Assembly: GCF_048541835.1 (NCBI RefSeq) | Contig: NZ_JBLEOY010000003.1 | Span: 1 to 64,000 of the forward strand | DNA length: 64,000 nucleotides | Direction: 5' to 3' | DNA from: QIJE01 sp048541835 | GTDB lineage: Bacteria > SZUA-79 > Acidulodesulfobacterales > Acidulodesulfobacteraceae | Part shown: positions 54,230 through 63,868 of the stretch, piece by piece | How the letters are laid out: each line of letters opens with the position of its first letter | Position numbering within the stretch: position 1 is the first letter of the stretch | Position numbers and translations under genes: made by a program | The notes under the pieces: model-generated | Seen by the model: the letters and a program-made list of their open reading frames with translations, nothing else | The model's database searches: none | Told to the model about the DNA's origin: nothing

Positions 54230-55126
54230 ATGCTGACAAAAGAGGAAACACATAACGGGATTTTTACTATGGGGCATACCGCTTGTTCCGGTTGCGCTCA
54301 GTCTATGAGCGTTAAGCTGATCATGGAGGTTCTGGGTAAAAATACGATTGCAGCCACTTCGACGGGGTGTCTTGAGGTTTTTTCTACACGCTATCCGGAA
54401 TCGTCATGGAGGATTCCGTGGATACATTCCCTTTTTGAAAATTCTGCTGCAGTGGCTTCCGGAATAGAAGCCGCACTTAAAATTACAGGTAAAAAAGACG
54501 GTATTACCGTTCTTGGTCAAGGCGGGGATGGCGGGACGGCGGATATTGGGATTCAGGCACTTAGTGGCATGTTCGAGAGAAATCAGGATATATTGTATAT
54601 CTGTTACGATAATGGTGCATATATGAATACGGGTTATCAAAGAAGCGGTTTGACCCCATTAAATGCTTATACTACCACGAGTCCGTCAGGAAAAGAGTCT
54701 TTTGGAAATTCCAGACCTAAAAAATATATGCCGGAAATTGCTATGGCACATAGAATTCCTTATACGGCGGTAGCTTCGGCGGGCTATCCATTGGATCTCC
54801 AGAAAAAGGTTAAGAAGGCAAAGTCCATAAAGGGCGCTAAATATTTACAGGTGGATGTTCCATGCGTTCCCGGTTGGAAATATGAGCCGAGATATTCCGT
54901 TAAGCTTGCCAAGCTTGCCGTTCAAACAGGTCTTTATCCCCTGTTTGAGGCAGAATACGATAAAATAATTTCCGTTAAAAAGATAAGCAGAAGGGTTCCG
55001 GTGGAGGAATACCTTAAACTTCAGGGAAGGTTTAAACATCTGTTTAAGGACGAAGCAGGCAAGGCGGAGATAGAAAAAATTCAAAAGATTGCCGATGAAA
55101 ACATTGCTCGATATGCTTTAATTTAG
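54230..55126 (+). CDS. porB: 2-oxoacid:ferredoxin oxidoreductase, beta subunit
   Basis: 298 residues. GHTACSGCAQSMSVKLIM is the cluster region, and the TPP-binding motif is LGQGGDGGTADIGIQALSG followed by YICYDNGAYMNTGYQRSG. It completes the G-D-A-B set. In anaerobes the complex links central carbon metabolism to ferredoxin pools, either oxidising pyruvate or fixing CO2. Confidence 0.92.
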   Translation: MLTKEETHNGIFTMGHTACSGCAQSMSVKLIMEVLGKNTIAATSTGCLEVFSTRYPESSWRIPWIHSLFENSAAVASGIEAALKITGKKDGITVLGQGGDGGTADIGIQALSGMFERNQDILYICYDNGAYMNTGYQRSGLTPLNAYTTTSPSGKESFGNSRPKKYMPEIAMAHRIPYTAVASAGYPLDLQKKVKKAKSIKGAKYLQVDVPCVPGWKYEPRYSVKLAKLAVQTGLYPLFEAEYDKIISVKKISRRVPVEEYLKLQGRFKHLFKDEAGKAEIEKIQKIADENIARYALI

Positions 55127-55141
55127 CCTATTTTTAGATTA

Positions 55142-56032
55142 ATGACCGAAAATAATCCCGATCCTAAAGAAAAAATAATAGACGGAAGATTAATTGCCGA
55201 GGAGATAGAGGCGTCTTTAATTAAAAAGATAGCAAGGCTTGAAAGTGAAGGAATTATTCCGCTAATCTCGGTTATTCTCGTTGGAGACAACCATGCTTCC
55301 GTAGTATACGTAAAAAATAAGGAACGATCTGCACATAGGTGCGGAATATTATCCAAGAAGGACGTTTATCCAGAATCCTTTACCGAAAGAGATCTTATAA
55401 ACAGAATAGAGGAATTAAATAACGATCCCCTTGTCCATGGCATACTCGTTCAATTGCCTCTTCCGCGTCATATTGACGAAAGAACTGTAATGGAGGCAAT
55501 AAGCCCGGCTAAGGATGTGGATGGTTTTCATCCCCTAAACACCGGAAAAATATTTACGGATAATTCTCCTTTTTACCCCTGTACTCCATACGGAATAATT
55601 AAGATGTTGGATTACTACGATATTTCCGTCAAAGGAAGAAATTGCGTCATAATAGGGCAAGGCAATATCGCGGGCAAGCCTATGGCCCTTATGCTTATAA
55701 ATAGATTTGCTACGGTCGTATCTCTTAATATTTTTACGAAAGATATTAAATCTTTTACGCAAAAAGCGGATATTTTAATATCTGCTACAGGCAAAATGCA
55801 TTTGATAGATGAGAGTTTCATAAAGGAAGGAGCGGTTGTAATAGATGTCGGAATTTCAAATATTAATGGAAAAATTTATGGAGACGTCAATTATGACAGA
55901 GTTATAGATAAAGTCTCCAAAATAACGCCTGTGCCGGGAGGGGTCGGTCCGGTTACCGTTGCTGTTTTGATGGAAAATACGGTTAAATCTGTAATGATGA
56001 AAAAAAACAAAGACCCGCGGAAGCATGTCTGA
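55142..56032 (+). CDS. folD: Methylenetetrahydrofolate dehydrogenase/cyclohydrolase FolD
   Basis: 296 residues. Motifs are VGDNHASVVYVKNKERSAHR with the active-site Tyr and Lys, HGILVQLPLPRHID, PAKDVDGFHP, CTPYGIIKML, the Rossmann IGQGNIAGKPMALML and PVPGGVGPVTVAVL. It interconverts methylene- and formyl-tetrahydrofolate. It sits between porB and metV, filling the folate C1 set with metF and gcvT. Confidence 0.95.
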   Translation: MTENNPDPKEKIIDGRLIAEEIEASLIKKIARLESEGIIPLISVILVGDNHASVVYVKNKERSAHRCGILSKKDVYPESFTERDLINRIEELNNDPLVHGILVQLPLPRHIDERTVMEAISPAKDVDGFHPLNTGKIFTDNSPFYPCTPYGIIKMLDYYDISVKGRNCVIIGQGNIAGKPMALMLINRFATVVSLNIFTKDIKSFTQKADILISATGKMHLIDESFIKEGAVVIDVGISNINGKIYGDVNYDRVIDKVSKITPVPGGVGPVTVAVLMENTVKSVMMKKNKDPRKHV

Positions 56033-56058
56033 TTTAACCATTATTTATATAAAACAAA

Positions 56059-56715
56059 ATGATTGTAACTAAACAGAAAAAATTAGACGAAATTATCGGA
56101 AAGATAAAAGGCTCTGTTTTTATATTCGGGTGCGGCATTTGTTCGGATACTTCAAGGACGGGCGGACGCAAAGAAGTTGAAGCTATGCGCCTTATTTTAG
56201 AAGATAAAAATATTACGATAGAAGGGACTTACGTAATAGACGCCATGTGTCATTTTCAAAAGGTAAGAAAAGCGGTAAGGGATAATAAAGAGGGTATATC
56301 TAATGCAGGAACGGCTTTGGTTTTGTCATGCGGAAGCGGAGTACAGTCGGCTGTCGGCGTTTTGCCGGATACAATAAAAATAGTTTCTGGTGTCGATACC
56401 GTATTTTTAGGCAATATCGAAAATCTGTCCTCGCTGAAAGAGATGTGTTCGCTGTGCGGTAACTGTGTTTTAAACGAAACAGGCGGAATATGTCCCGTAA
56501 CATTATGCCCAAAAGGTTTGTTAAACGGTCCTTGCGGCGGCATGAAAAATTATAAATGCGAGATAGACGAAAATTTGGACTGCGCATGGGTTAAGATATA
56601 TGAAAGGTCTATTATTCAAGACACAGTCAAAGACATCAAAAAAATAGCAAAACCGAAGGATTATTCGCTTAAGAAACCCGCCGCGACTCTTAAATTCACC
56701 GGTTCACACAGGTAA
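56059..56715 (+). CDS. metV: MetV zinc-containing partner of methylenetetrahydrofolate reductase
   Basis: 218 residues of the methylene-tetrahydrofolate reductase C-terminal-type domain. Cysteine-rich elements are FIFGCGICSDTSRTGGRKEV, LSCGSGVQSAV, CSLCGNCVLNETGGICPV and GPCGGMKNYKCE. In acetogens MetV forms a complex with MetF. Its presence supports a reductive C1 route and suggests ferredoxin- or NADH-linked reduction. Five genes separate it from metF in the same operon. Confidence 0.88.
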   Translation: MIVTKQKKLDEIIGKIKGSVFIFGCGICSDTSRTGGRKEVEAMRLILEDKNITIEGTYVIDAMCHFQKVRKAVRDNKEGISNAGTALVLSCGSGVQSAVGVLPDTIKIVSGVDTVFLGNIENLSSLKEMCSLCGNCVLNETGGICPVTLCPKGLLNGPCGGMKNYKCEIDENLDCAWVKIYERSIIQDTVKDIKKIAKPKDYSLKKPAATLKFTGSHR

Positions 56716-56747
56716 AAAGCATAAATAATAAATAAAATAAATAGTCC

Positions 56748-57905
56748 ATGAAATCCTTTAACGTTAAAGCGCCGGATTATATTTATAAAATTAATCCCTA
56801 TATTCCCGGAAAGCCGATCGAAGAGGTCAAAAGAGAGAAGGGGATTAAACATATAGTAAAATCTGCATCAAACGAAAATCCTCTCGGACCGTCGCCGGAA
56901 GCCGTTAAGGCGATAAGGGCCTATCTTAAGAACTTAAACAGATACCCTGACGGTTCCGGGTTTTACCTAAAACAAGGGCTCGTCGGGTTTTTTAATTCAG
57001 ACAGAAATAAAGCCGGAAACGAAAATAAAGATACCGGGCAAAACAGCCGAAAGACTGGTATATTAAAGCCGGAAAATTTTATATTGGGAAATGGTTCCAA
57101 TGAATTAATAGACATAGCCGTCAGAACTTTTTGCGAAAGGAACGAAAACCTGCTCTCTCCTTTTCCGTCGTTTGTGGCATATTATCTTGCCGGAGAACAA
57201 TTAGGCTTAAAGTTAAAGATGAGCGAATTGAAGGACTATTCGCTTGATTTAGACGATATGCGTAGATTAATAGACGATAAAACTAAAATTGTTTTCATAT
57301 CAAACCCGAATAATCCTACCGGAACTTTTTTTTCAAACGATAAGATTGTAGACTTTATTAAAAAAGTTAGAGATGATGTCTTAATTGTAATAGACGAGGC
57401 CTATATCGAATACTTCGGAAATTCGTTAATAGACGAGGCGGATATCGCCGATTTTCCAAATGTGCTTGTCTTACGGACATTTTCTAAGGTTTACGGATTG
57501 GCCGGACTCAGGATAGGTTACGGAATAGGGCACAAAGAGTTAATTTCTTTAATGGATAAGGTTAGAGAGCCGTTTAACGTTAATTCATTATCTTTAGTCG
57601 GTGCCATTGCGGCGTTAAAAGACGACGGATATGTTAAGAAGGTAATAGAAACAAACGAAGCGGAGAAGAATTATCTTTACTTAGAGTTTAGAAAAATGGA
57701 TATAAAATTTATAGAGACCGGAGCTAATTTTATATTGGTAAAACTAAAAGGGCAAAAAGCCGTACATATATGTGAAAAGCTTTTGGATGCAGGCATTATA
57801 GTAAGGCCGATGGATAGGTTTGGATATGACGACATGCTTAGAATCACTATCGGTACGCATGCCGATAACATTAAGTTGATCAGGGTGTTGCATAGGATTA
57901 TTTAA
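56748..57905 (+). CDS. hisC: Histidinol-phosphate/aromatic aminotransferase HisC
   Basis: 385-residue PLP aminotransferase of class II. Marks are SASNENPLGPSPEAVKAIRA, NRYPDGSGFYLKQGL, LGNGSNELIDIAVRTF, PNNPTGTFF, IDEAYIEYFG, RTFSKVYGLAGLRIGYG containing the PLP lysine, and REPFNVNSLSLVG. Location among aroF, tyrA and pheA, away from other his genes, suggests an aromatic transaminase role as well. A 20-residue insertion near 82-104 is rich in N, K and G. Confidence 0.88.
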   Translation: MKSFNVKAPDYIYKINPYIPGKPIEEVKREKGIKHIVKSASNENPLGPSPEAVKAIRAYLKNLNRYPDGSGFYLKQGLVGFFNSDRNKAGNENKDTGQNSRKTGILKPENFILGNGSNELIDIAVRTFCERNENLLSPFPSFVAYYLAGEQLGLKLKMSELKDYSLDLDDMRRLIDDKTKIVFISNPNNPTGTFFSNDKIVDFIKKVRDDVLIVIDEAYIEYFGNSLIDEADIADFPNVLVLRTFSKVYGLAGLRIGYGIGHKELISLMDKVREPFNVNSLSLVGAIAALKDDGYVKKVIETNEAEKNYLYLEFRKMDIKFIETGANFILVKLKGQKAVHICEKLLDAGIIVRPMDRFGYDDMLRITIGTHADNIKLIRVLHRII

Positions 57906-57990
57906 GGTTTTACAATTTTTTTTCAATGGAGTAAAATAAATCTTGAAAGTAACGGAAAATAATTAAAATTCGGTTTAATAGGGGGGATAG

Positions 57991-59010
57991 ATGATCTTGA
58001 TTTTAAAAAAGGGAGTAACGGAAGATCAGGTTGAATATGTTTTGAAAAAAATAGAGCAGGCAGGTCTTAAGCCTCACATTTCCGAGGGTGCCGATGTTAC
58101 CATTGTAGGTTGCATAGGGCATGAAGATGCCGTTAAAACATTTTTTGGAGAAGCGCAAGCGCTTGCGGGGGTGGATAAGGCAATTAGAATATCCAAGCCG
58201 TATAAATTAGCGTCTAAAGAAATCGGTAAGGAAAAAAGCATTGTTAAGATCGGGAATGTCGAAATAGGCGGTGATAAAATAGCCATAATAGCGGGGCCTT
58301 GTGCGGTCGAAACACTTGAGAATATTACGGATATAGCCGAAAACGTCAAAGATGCCGGAGCGGTGATTCTAAGGGGCGGGGCATTTAAGCCGAGAACGAG
58401 TCCTTATACGTTTCAGGGGCTTGGCGAAGAGGGACTTAAGTTTTTAGGGGAGGCCAGAAAGAGAACTGGGCTTTTAGTTGTTACGGAGGTAATGGATCCG
58501 AGAGACTTAGACCTTGTATGCCGCTATGCCGATATAATACAAGTCGGTGCAAGGAACATGCAAAATTTTAGACTGCTTCAGGAGGTCGGAAGGGTTAAAA
58601 AACCGGTAATACTTAAAAGGGGTCTCTGCTCTACTATACAGGAATTCCTGATGTCTGCCGAATATATTATGTCAAACGGCAATGAAAGCGTAATACTCTG
58701 CGAAAGGGGTATAAGGACATATGAAACGTCGACCAGAAATACGCTTGATTTAAGCGCTATTCCGGTTTTAAAAAGGCTTTCACACCTACCGGTTATCGTT
58801 GATCCTTCGCACGCGGCGGGGATATGGTATTATATAGAATCGCTTTCGCTCGCGGCTATAGCGGCGGGAGCTGACGGACTTATGATAGAGGTCCATCCGA
58901 TGCCGGAAAAAGCCTATTCCGACGGTGCTCAGTCGTTAAAATATGATACCTTCAGCGAACTGATAGGCAAGGCTAAGCTTGTTGCGAATGCCGTTAACAG
59001 AAATATTTAA
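57991..59010 (+). CDS. aroF: 3-deoxy-7-phosphoheptulonate synthase (type Ibeta, regulated)
   Basis: 339 residues. An N-terminal ferredoxin-like regulatory domain (about 1-70, MILILKKGVTEDQVEYVLKK) precedes the TIM barrel with IAGPCAVETLENI, GGAFKPRTSPYTFQGLGEEG, DIIQVGARNMQNFRLLQEV and VDPSHAAGIWYYIE. It makes DAHP, the first shikimate intermediate. The architecture is like the Thermotoga enzyme, where tyrosine binds the N-terminal domain. Confidence 0.95.
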   Translation: MILILKKGVTEDQVEYVLKKIEQAGLKPHISEGADVTIVGCIGHEDAVKTFFGEAQALAGVDKAIRISKPYKLASKEIGKEKSIVKIGNVEIGGDKIAIIAGPCAVETLENITDIAENVKDAGAVILRGGAFKPRTSPYTFQGLGEEGLKFLGEARKRTGLLVVTEVMDPRDLDLVCRYADIIQVGARNMQNFRLLQEVGRVKKPVILKRGLCSTIQEFLMSAEYIMSNGNESVILCERGIRTYETSTRNTLDLSAIPVLKRLSHLPVIVDPSHAAGIWYYIESLSLAAIAAGADGLMIEVHPMPEKAYSDGAQSLKYDTFSELIGKAKLVANAVNRNI

Positions 59011-59035
59011 TCAAAATTTGGCGGATTAATTCAGC

Positions 59036-59932
59036 ATGTTCAATGAGATTTCAATAATAGGATTAGGCTTTATGGGGGCGTCTATCGCGGGAGCTGTCAA
59101 AGCCAAAAATTCAAAAATAAGAATAACCGGATACGATATAGCGCAAAATAATATCCGTTACTGTAAATCCTGCGGGTTGATTGATGATGTACTGAATTTA
59201 GAATCGGATATCTGCGATTGCAGAGGCGATAATTTAATAATAATGTGTGCTCCGCCGTCGGCAATTGTTTCTTTGATAGATGCGTATAAGGCATTTTTTA
59301 GAGATGCGCAGGTAGTTACGGATATCGGAAGCATTAAGGATGCTATTACGACAAATGCAAGAATAAAAAACATTGAAAATTTTGTAGGTTCGCATCCTAT
59401 GTGTGGTTCGGATAAGTCCGGTCCTGAAAATGCCGATTTTAAGCTGTTTAATGGAAAAAACTGCATAGTTATGAGGGAAGATTTTGATTTAACCGATAAA
59501 GACAGAGCGGACAAGATAGAAAAAACGGCGGAATTCTGGCGGATGATAGGAATGAACGTCATTTATTCTACTGCGGATTCTCACGATAATATAGCCGCCT
59601 ATACGAGCCATTTACCTCACCTGATTTCTTTTTTATTATCCGGTGCCGTTTTGAATTTTATTCTGAGGGAAAAGGGAAGAGAAAAGGAGAAAGGAGTAGA
59701 AGTTTTAGATTTTATCGGAAACGGGTTTAAGGACTCTACCAGAATTGCTTCTTCATCCCCGGAATTGTGGACGGATATATTTCTTATGAATAGCGAAAAT
59801 ATACTTGCATCGTTAGAAGATTTTATGGTCTCCGCAAATATTTTAAAAGGCTTAATAGAAACAGGAGACAGAGAGGGTTTGAGCACCAGAATAAGAGAAA
59901 TTGCAGAACGGCGGGAAGAGGTGGGTTTTTGA
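59036..59932 (+). CDS. tyrA: Prephenate dehydrogenase TyrA
   Basis: 298 residues. Rossmann start ISIIGLGFMGASIAGAVK, then VTDIGSIKDAITTNARI, SHPMCGSDKSGPENADFKLF with the substrate-binding histidine and AYTSHLPHLISFLLS. Converts prephenate to hydroxyphenylpyruvate for tyrosine. The stop overlaps the aroA start. No ACT domain is fused. Confidence 0.9.
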   Translation: MFNEISIIGLGFMGASIAGAVKAKNSKIRITGYDIAQNNIRYCKSCGLIDDVLNLESDICDCRGDNLIIMCAPPSAIVSLIDAYKAFFRDAQVVTDIGSIKDAITTNARIKNIENFVGSHPMCGSDKSGPENADFKLFNGKNCIVMREDFDLTDKDRADKIEKTAEFWRMIGMNVIYSTADSHDNIAAYTSHLPHLISFLLSGAVLNFILREKGREKEKGVEVLDFIGNGFKDSTRIASSSPELWTDIFLMNSENILASLEDFMVSANILKGLIETGDREGLSTRIREIAERREEVGF

Positions 59933-61290
59933 TAGATTTAAAACTCGATAAAGCTTTAATAACCGGCATTGCCGGCGGAGTATCCTTAGACATAGAAGTT
60001 CCAGGCGATAAATCCATATCTCACAGGGCAATTATGTTGGGAGGTTTAGCAGACGGAAAATCCTCGGTTTCCAATTTATCCTTATCAATAGATAATCGGG
60101 CTACCATTGCCGCTTTTAGAAAACTCGGCATCAATATCAAGAAACAAAATTTAACCGGCAGTGGCAAAGATTTCATAATAACCGGCAAGGGGCTTTACGG
60201 CTTGAAAGAGCCTGAATCAATAATCAATACGGCTAATTCAGGGACGCTTACAAGACTTTTAATCGGAATTCTTGCCGGAAACGATTTCTTTTCCGTTTTG
60301 TCCGGTGATAAGTATCTTAATTCTCGTCCAATGAAGCGTGTAAGAGAGCCGTTAAGTCTTATGGGGGCCGAAATAGCGGGACGCAGGGGCGGAAATTATC
60401 CCCCGCTTGCCGTCCTTAAAGGCGGAAAATTGAAGTCAATTTATTATGAAGTCCCTGTTCCAAGCGCTCAGGTTAAATCCTGTATTATGCTTGCCGCCCT
60501 TTTTGCGGAGGGAAATACGGTGATATATGAGAAAAAGGCAACAAGGGACCATACCGAAAATTTATTAAAACTTCAGGGTTATCCTGTCAGAATAGAAACG
60601 CACCGCGCCGGAGGCAGTCTTATATCAATAAAAGGCAATAACGGAGGTGGATTGCACCCATTTGAAATCGTTATACCCGGGGATTTTAGCAGCGCCTCGT
60701 TTTTTATAGCGCTGGGCATTTTGTGCAAGGATTCAGAAATTACCGTTAAAAATATTCTGCTTAACGAAAAAAGAACGGGTATCTTAAAAATCTTAAAAAT
60801 GATGGGTGCGAACTTAGATTTAACCGTTACAGGTGAGTTTCCGGAAAGGGTCGGAGATATAAGGGCCAAGTATTCACGGCTTCAAGGGGTGACGGTTCCG
60901 TCGGAGACGGTTTCCGATATGATAGACGAGTTTCCCGTCTTTTCGGTAATTGCCTCTTTTGCAGAAGGAAAAACCACAGTAACCGGTGCCGAAGAATTAC
61001 GCGTTAAAGAAAGCGATAGAATTAAAGCAATTGTTTCCAATTTAGTCAGGATTGGGATAGAAATAAAGGAATCAGAAGACGGTTTCGAGATAATCGGTAA
61101 TCCGGATTTGAATGAATCTAAAGCCGTTCCGATAATTTTAGATTCATTCGGAGACCACAGGATCGCGATGTCTATGGTGATTATGGGATTGCTGCTTAAA
61201 AATAGACAAACGGAGATTCATGATATAAGGTGTATAAATACTTCGTTTCCGGAGTTTTTTAATATTATTTCAAGGCTGCCGGTATATTAA
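59929..61290 (+). CDS. aroA: 3-phosphoshikimate 1-carboxyvinyltransferase (EPSP synthase)
   Basis: 453 residues from TTG 59929, overlapping tyrA as TTGA. Motifs PGDKSISHRAIMLGGLADGK, TANSGTLTRLLIGIL, SRPMKRVREPLSLMG, PVPSAQVKSCIMLAALFA, VPGDFSS-type IPGDFSSASFFI, RVKESDRIKAI and DSFGDHRIAMSM are clear. It makes EPSP for chorismate. The TTG start and 4-base overlap imply translational coupling. Confidence 0.93.
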   Translation: MIDLKLDKALITGIAGGVSLDIEVPGDKSISHRAIMLGGLADGKSSVSNLSLSIDNRATIAAFRKLGINIKKQNLTGSGKDFIITGKGLYGLKEPESIINTANSGTLTRLLIGILAGNDFFSVLSGDKYLNSRPMKRVREPLSLMGAEIAGRRGGNYPPLAVLKGGKLKSIYYEVPVPSAQVKSCIMLAALFAEGNTVIYEKKATRDHTENLLKLQGYPVRIETHRAGGSLISIKGNNGGGLHPFEIVIPGDFSSASFFIALGILCKDSEITVKNILLNEKRTGILKILKMMGANLDLTVTGEFPERVGDIRAKYSRLQGVTVPSETVSDMIDEFPVFSVIASFAEGKTTVTGAEELRVKESDRIKAIVSNLVRIGIEIKESEDGFEIIGNPDLNESKAVPIILDSFGDHRIAMSMVIMGLLLKNRQTEIHDIRCINTSFPEFFNIISRLPVY

Positions 61291-61297
61291 TCATATT

Positions 61298-62158
61298 ATG
61301 GAAATAATAGTAGTGCCTTCCGCGGGGTTTTGTTTTGGGGTTAAAAGAGCGGTCAATATGGCATTAGATGCGGCGAAAAAAAGTAATCTGCAAGAAAAAT
61401 TAAATACCTTAGGCCCTATTATTCATAATCCTCAGGTGGTTAAATCCTTGGAAGAAAAAGGCGTCTATCCCATAGAAAACATTGATAACGGTTGTCATAA
61501 TGCCCTGTTGATACGTTCTCACGGCGTTAAAGCGGAGATTATGGAGAAAATAGCCTCCAATAAGAGGTTAAAAGTGATAGATGCCACTTGTCCATTCGTA
61601 AAAAAGGCCCAGAATTATATAAGCAAGGCTGCCCTAAACGGTTATTTCGTAATAATGGTCGGCGACGAAAATCACCCTGAAGTCCAGAGCGTAATTAGTT
61701 TTGCCGATAAAAACAAATTTCTGGTTATAAACAGTATCGACGACCTTAAAAGGGTTCCGATATCGGAAAAGCTGGCCCTGGTTTCCCAGACTACGCAGGA
61801 TGTAAATTTTTATAAGCGCATAATAGAAGACGTACATAAAATTGCAAAGAGCGATGTAACCGTTTTCGACACCATTTGCGATGCAACCATGATAAAGCAG
61901 GAAGAATCTAAAATATTGGCTTCCAATGTAGATGTCATGATAGTAGTGGGCGGTTATAACAGCGCAAATACGAATAAACTGAAAAATATATGTATGGAGA
62001 TTCAAAAAAAAACATATCATATAGAAACCGAAGATGAAGTTAATCCGGAATGGTTCGTAAATGTCAACAGGGTTGGTATTACCGCCGGCGCGTCCACTCC
62101 CGATTGGATAATAGAGCGAGTTTTAAAAAGAGTTCAGGATATGGATACTTCCGGTTAA
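61298..62158 (+). CDS. ispH: 4-hydroxy-3-methylbut-2-enyl diphosphate reductase IspH
   Basis: 286 residues, last step of the MEP isoprenoid route. The Fe-S cysteines lie in AGFCFGVKRAVN, DATCPFVKKAQNYI and FDTICDATMIKQEE. Other marks are LGPIIHNPQVV, RSHGVK, GDENHPEVQS and TAGASTPDW. Typical Deltaproteobacterial order is aroA-cmk-ispH-rpsA; cmk is missing here. Confidence 0.95.
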   Translation: MEIIVVPSAGFCFGVKRAVNMALDAAKKSNLQEKLNTLGPIIHNPQVVKSLEEKGVYPIENIDNGCHNALLIRSHGVKAEIMEKIASNKRLKVIDATCPFVKKAQNYISKAALNGYFVIMVGDENHPEVQSVISFADKNKFLVINSIDDLKRVPISEKLALVSQTTQDVNFYKRIIEDVHKIAKSDVTVFDTICDATMIKQEESKILASNVDVMIVVGGYNSANTNKLKNICMEIQKKTYHIETEDEVNPEWFVNVNRVGITAGASTPDWIIERVLKRVQDMDTSG

Positions 62159-62248
62159 GCAAAATATTTACGTAAACAAAAATATTTGCTTAATTTGTTT
62201 AAATATGTTAGATTAATCTTATCAAATTTAGGAGGTAGTAAGATATTT

Positions 62249-63868
62249 ATGGCAAAACAAAGTTTTAAGGGAAATCAATCTACCGAAAGTAGCCCTACGG
62301 AGTTTGAACTTTTATTAGACTCTTACGAGAATATGAATAGCAAAGGGCTTGTCAGACAGGGCATAATTTTAAACATCGATGAAAGGTACATCTATGTAAA
62401 TGTTGGTGATAAATCCGACGGAATAATTACCGTAGAAGAGATATCTTCTGGAGGCAATGTAGATATTACATCTATATCTATAGGCGATTCCATAGAAGTT
62501 TTCGTTGGAAATTATGACGATAGTATGGGTTACTTGATATGTTCTAGAGAGAAGGCGAAAAGCGTTTATGCTTTAGACGATATTGAGAAGGTATGCAAGG
62601 ATAACGAATTGATAAACGGTACAGTGGTCGCAAAGACGAAAGGCGGCTTAATCGTTGATTTAAACGGCGTCACTGCATTTTTGCCCGGTTCACAAATAGA
62701 CGTAAAGCTTACGAGGGATTTTGATGCTTTTCTCGGAAAAGCCTTAGATTTAAAAGTAATAAGTGTGGATAAAAGGGCATGTAACGTTATAGTGTCGAGG
62801 CGAAAGGTTATAGAGGATGAAATTAAGAAACTGAAAGAAAATGTGTTAACCGATATAAAAGAGGGCGACGTTCTGGAGGGCATAGTTAAAAACATTACTG
62901 ACTATGGTGTTTTTGTGGACCTTGGCGGCATGGACGGGCTTATTTATATCACAGATATTTCATGGAAAAGAATATCTCATCCTTCGGAAGTATTAAGCCT
63001 TGGGCAGAAAATAAACGTTAAAGTTATCAAATACGATAAAGAGAGGCATAGGGTGTCGCTTGGCTATAAACAGCTGTTCGAAGACCCGTGGCACGATGTT
63101 TTGGACAGGCATGCACCCGGAGATATAGTGGAAGGCGTTATTATTAATATTACCGATTACGGTGCATTCGTCGAGCTTGATGATGATGTGGAGGGTCTTA
63201 TACATTTATCTGAAATGAGCTGGGAGAAAAAACAGATAGATCCCAAGGTGTTTTTGACCAAAGGGCAGAGAGTAAAGATATCTATCTTGAGCATAGAACC
63301 GGAATCAAGAAAATTATCCCTAAGCTTAAAGAGACTTACGGAAAATCCGTGGAATGCGTTGAAGGATAAATATCCGAAAGGTACGATTGTTGAGGGAGTC
63401 ATTAAAAATATTTACGAATTTGGAATTTCCGTAACGTTAGAGGAAAATTTAGAGGGATATGTAAAACAGAGCGACTTTGCATGGGCTAAAAGGACGAGGC
63501 ATCCGCGTGAATTATTTAAGCCGGAAGAAGAAATTAAAACGATGGTTTTAAGCATTGACGAGGAAAAGCAAAGGATGTATTTGGGAATTAAGCAACTTAC
63601 AGAGAGTCCTTGGCACAGTGTCAAAGATAAGTACTCTACCGGGACGGTCATATCGGGGACGGTATCCAATATAATGGAATTTGGAATATTTGTGCAGATT
63701 GAAGATGGCATAGAAGGGCTTGTTCATAATTCTAAAATTCCTGAAAATTTTATTAAGGGTGACGATATCTCTGTAGGCTCTCCAATAAATGCCGAAATAA
63801 TTATGCTGGATGTGAACGAACAGAAGATAGGGCTATCCCTTCTTAATACAGATAAAAATAAATCATGA
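62249..63868 (+). CDS. rpsA: 30S ribosomal protein S1
   Basis: 539 residues from ATG 62249, after AGGAGG; a longer frame would place that site inside the gene. Six S1 repeats are visible, starting near VRQGIILNID, INGTVVAKTKGG, EGIVKNITDYGVFVDLGG, EGVIINITDYGAFVEL, EGVIKNIYEFGISVTL and SGTVSNIMEFGIFVQI. It binds mRNA and delivers it to the 30S subunit. Follows ispH, as in many Deltaproteobacteria. Confidence 0.95.
   Translation: MAKQSFKGNQSTESSPTEFELLLDSYENMNSKGLVRQGIILNIDERYIYVNVGDKSDGIITVEEISSGGNVDITSISIGDSIEVFVGNYDDSMGYLICSREKAKSVYALDDIEKVCKDNELINGTVVAKTKGGLIVDLNGVTAFLPGSQIDVKLTRDFDAFLGKALDLKVISVDKRACNVIVSRRKVIEDEIKKLKENVLTDIKEGDVLEGIVKNITDYGVFVDLGGMDGLIYITDISWKRISHPSEVLSLGQKINVKVIKYDKERHRVSLGYKQLFEDPWHDVLDRHAPGDIVEGVIINITDYGAFVELDDDVEGLIHLSEMSWEKKQIDPKVFLTKGQRVKISILSIEPESRKLSLSLKRLTENPWNALKDKYPKGTIVEGVIKNIYEFGISVTLEENLEGYVKQSDFAWAKRTRHPRELFKPEEEIKTMVLSIDEEKQRMYLGIKQLTESPWHSVKDKYSTGTVISGTVSNIMEFGIFVQIEDGIEGLVHNSKIPENFIKGDDISVGSPINAEIIMLDVNEQKIGLSLLNTDKNKS

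Noticed and set aside
62186..62248. Upstream extension of ribosomal protein S1
   Set aside because: The AGGAGG site would lie inside the gene; ATG 62249 starts the family-like sequence.
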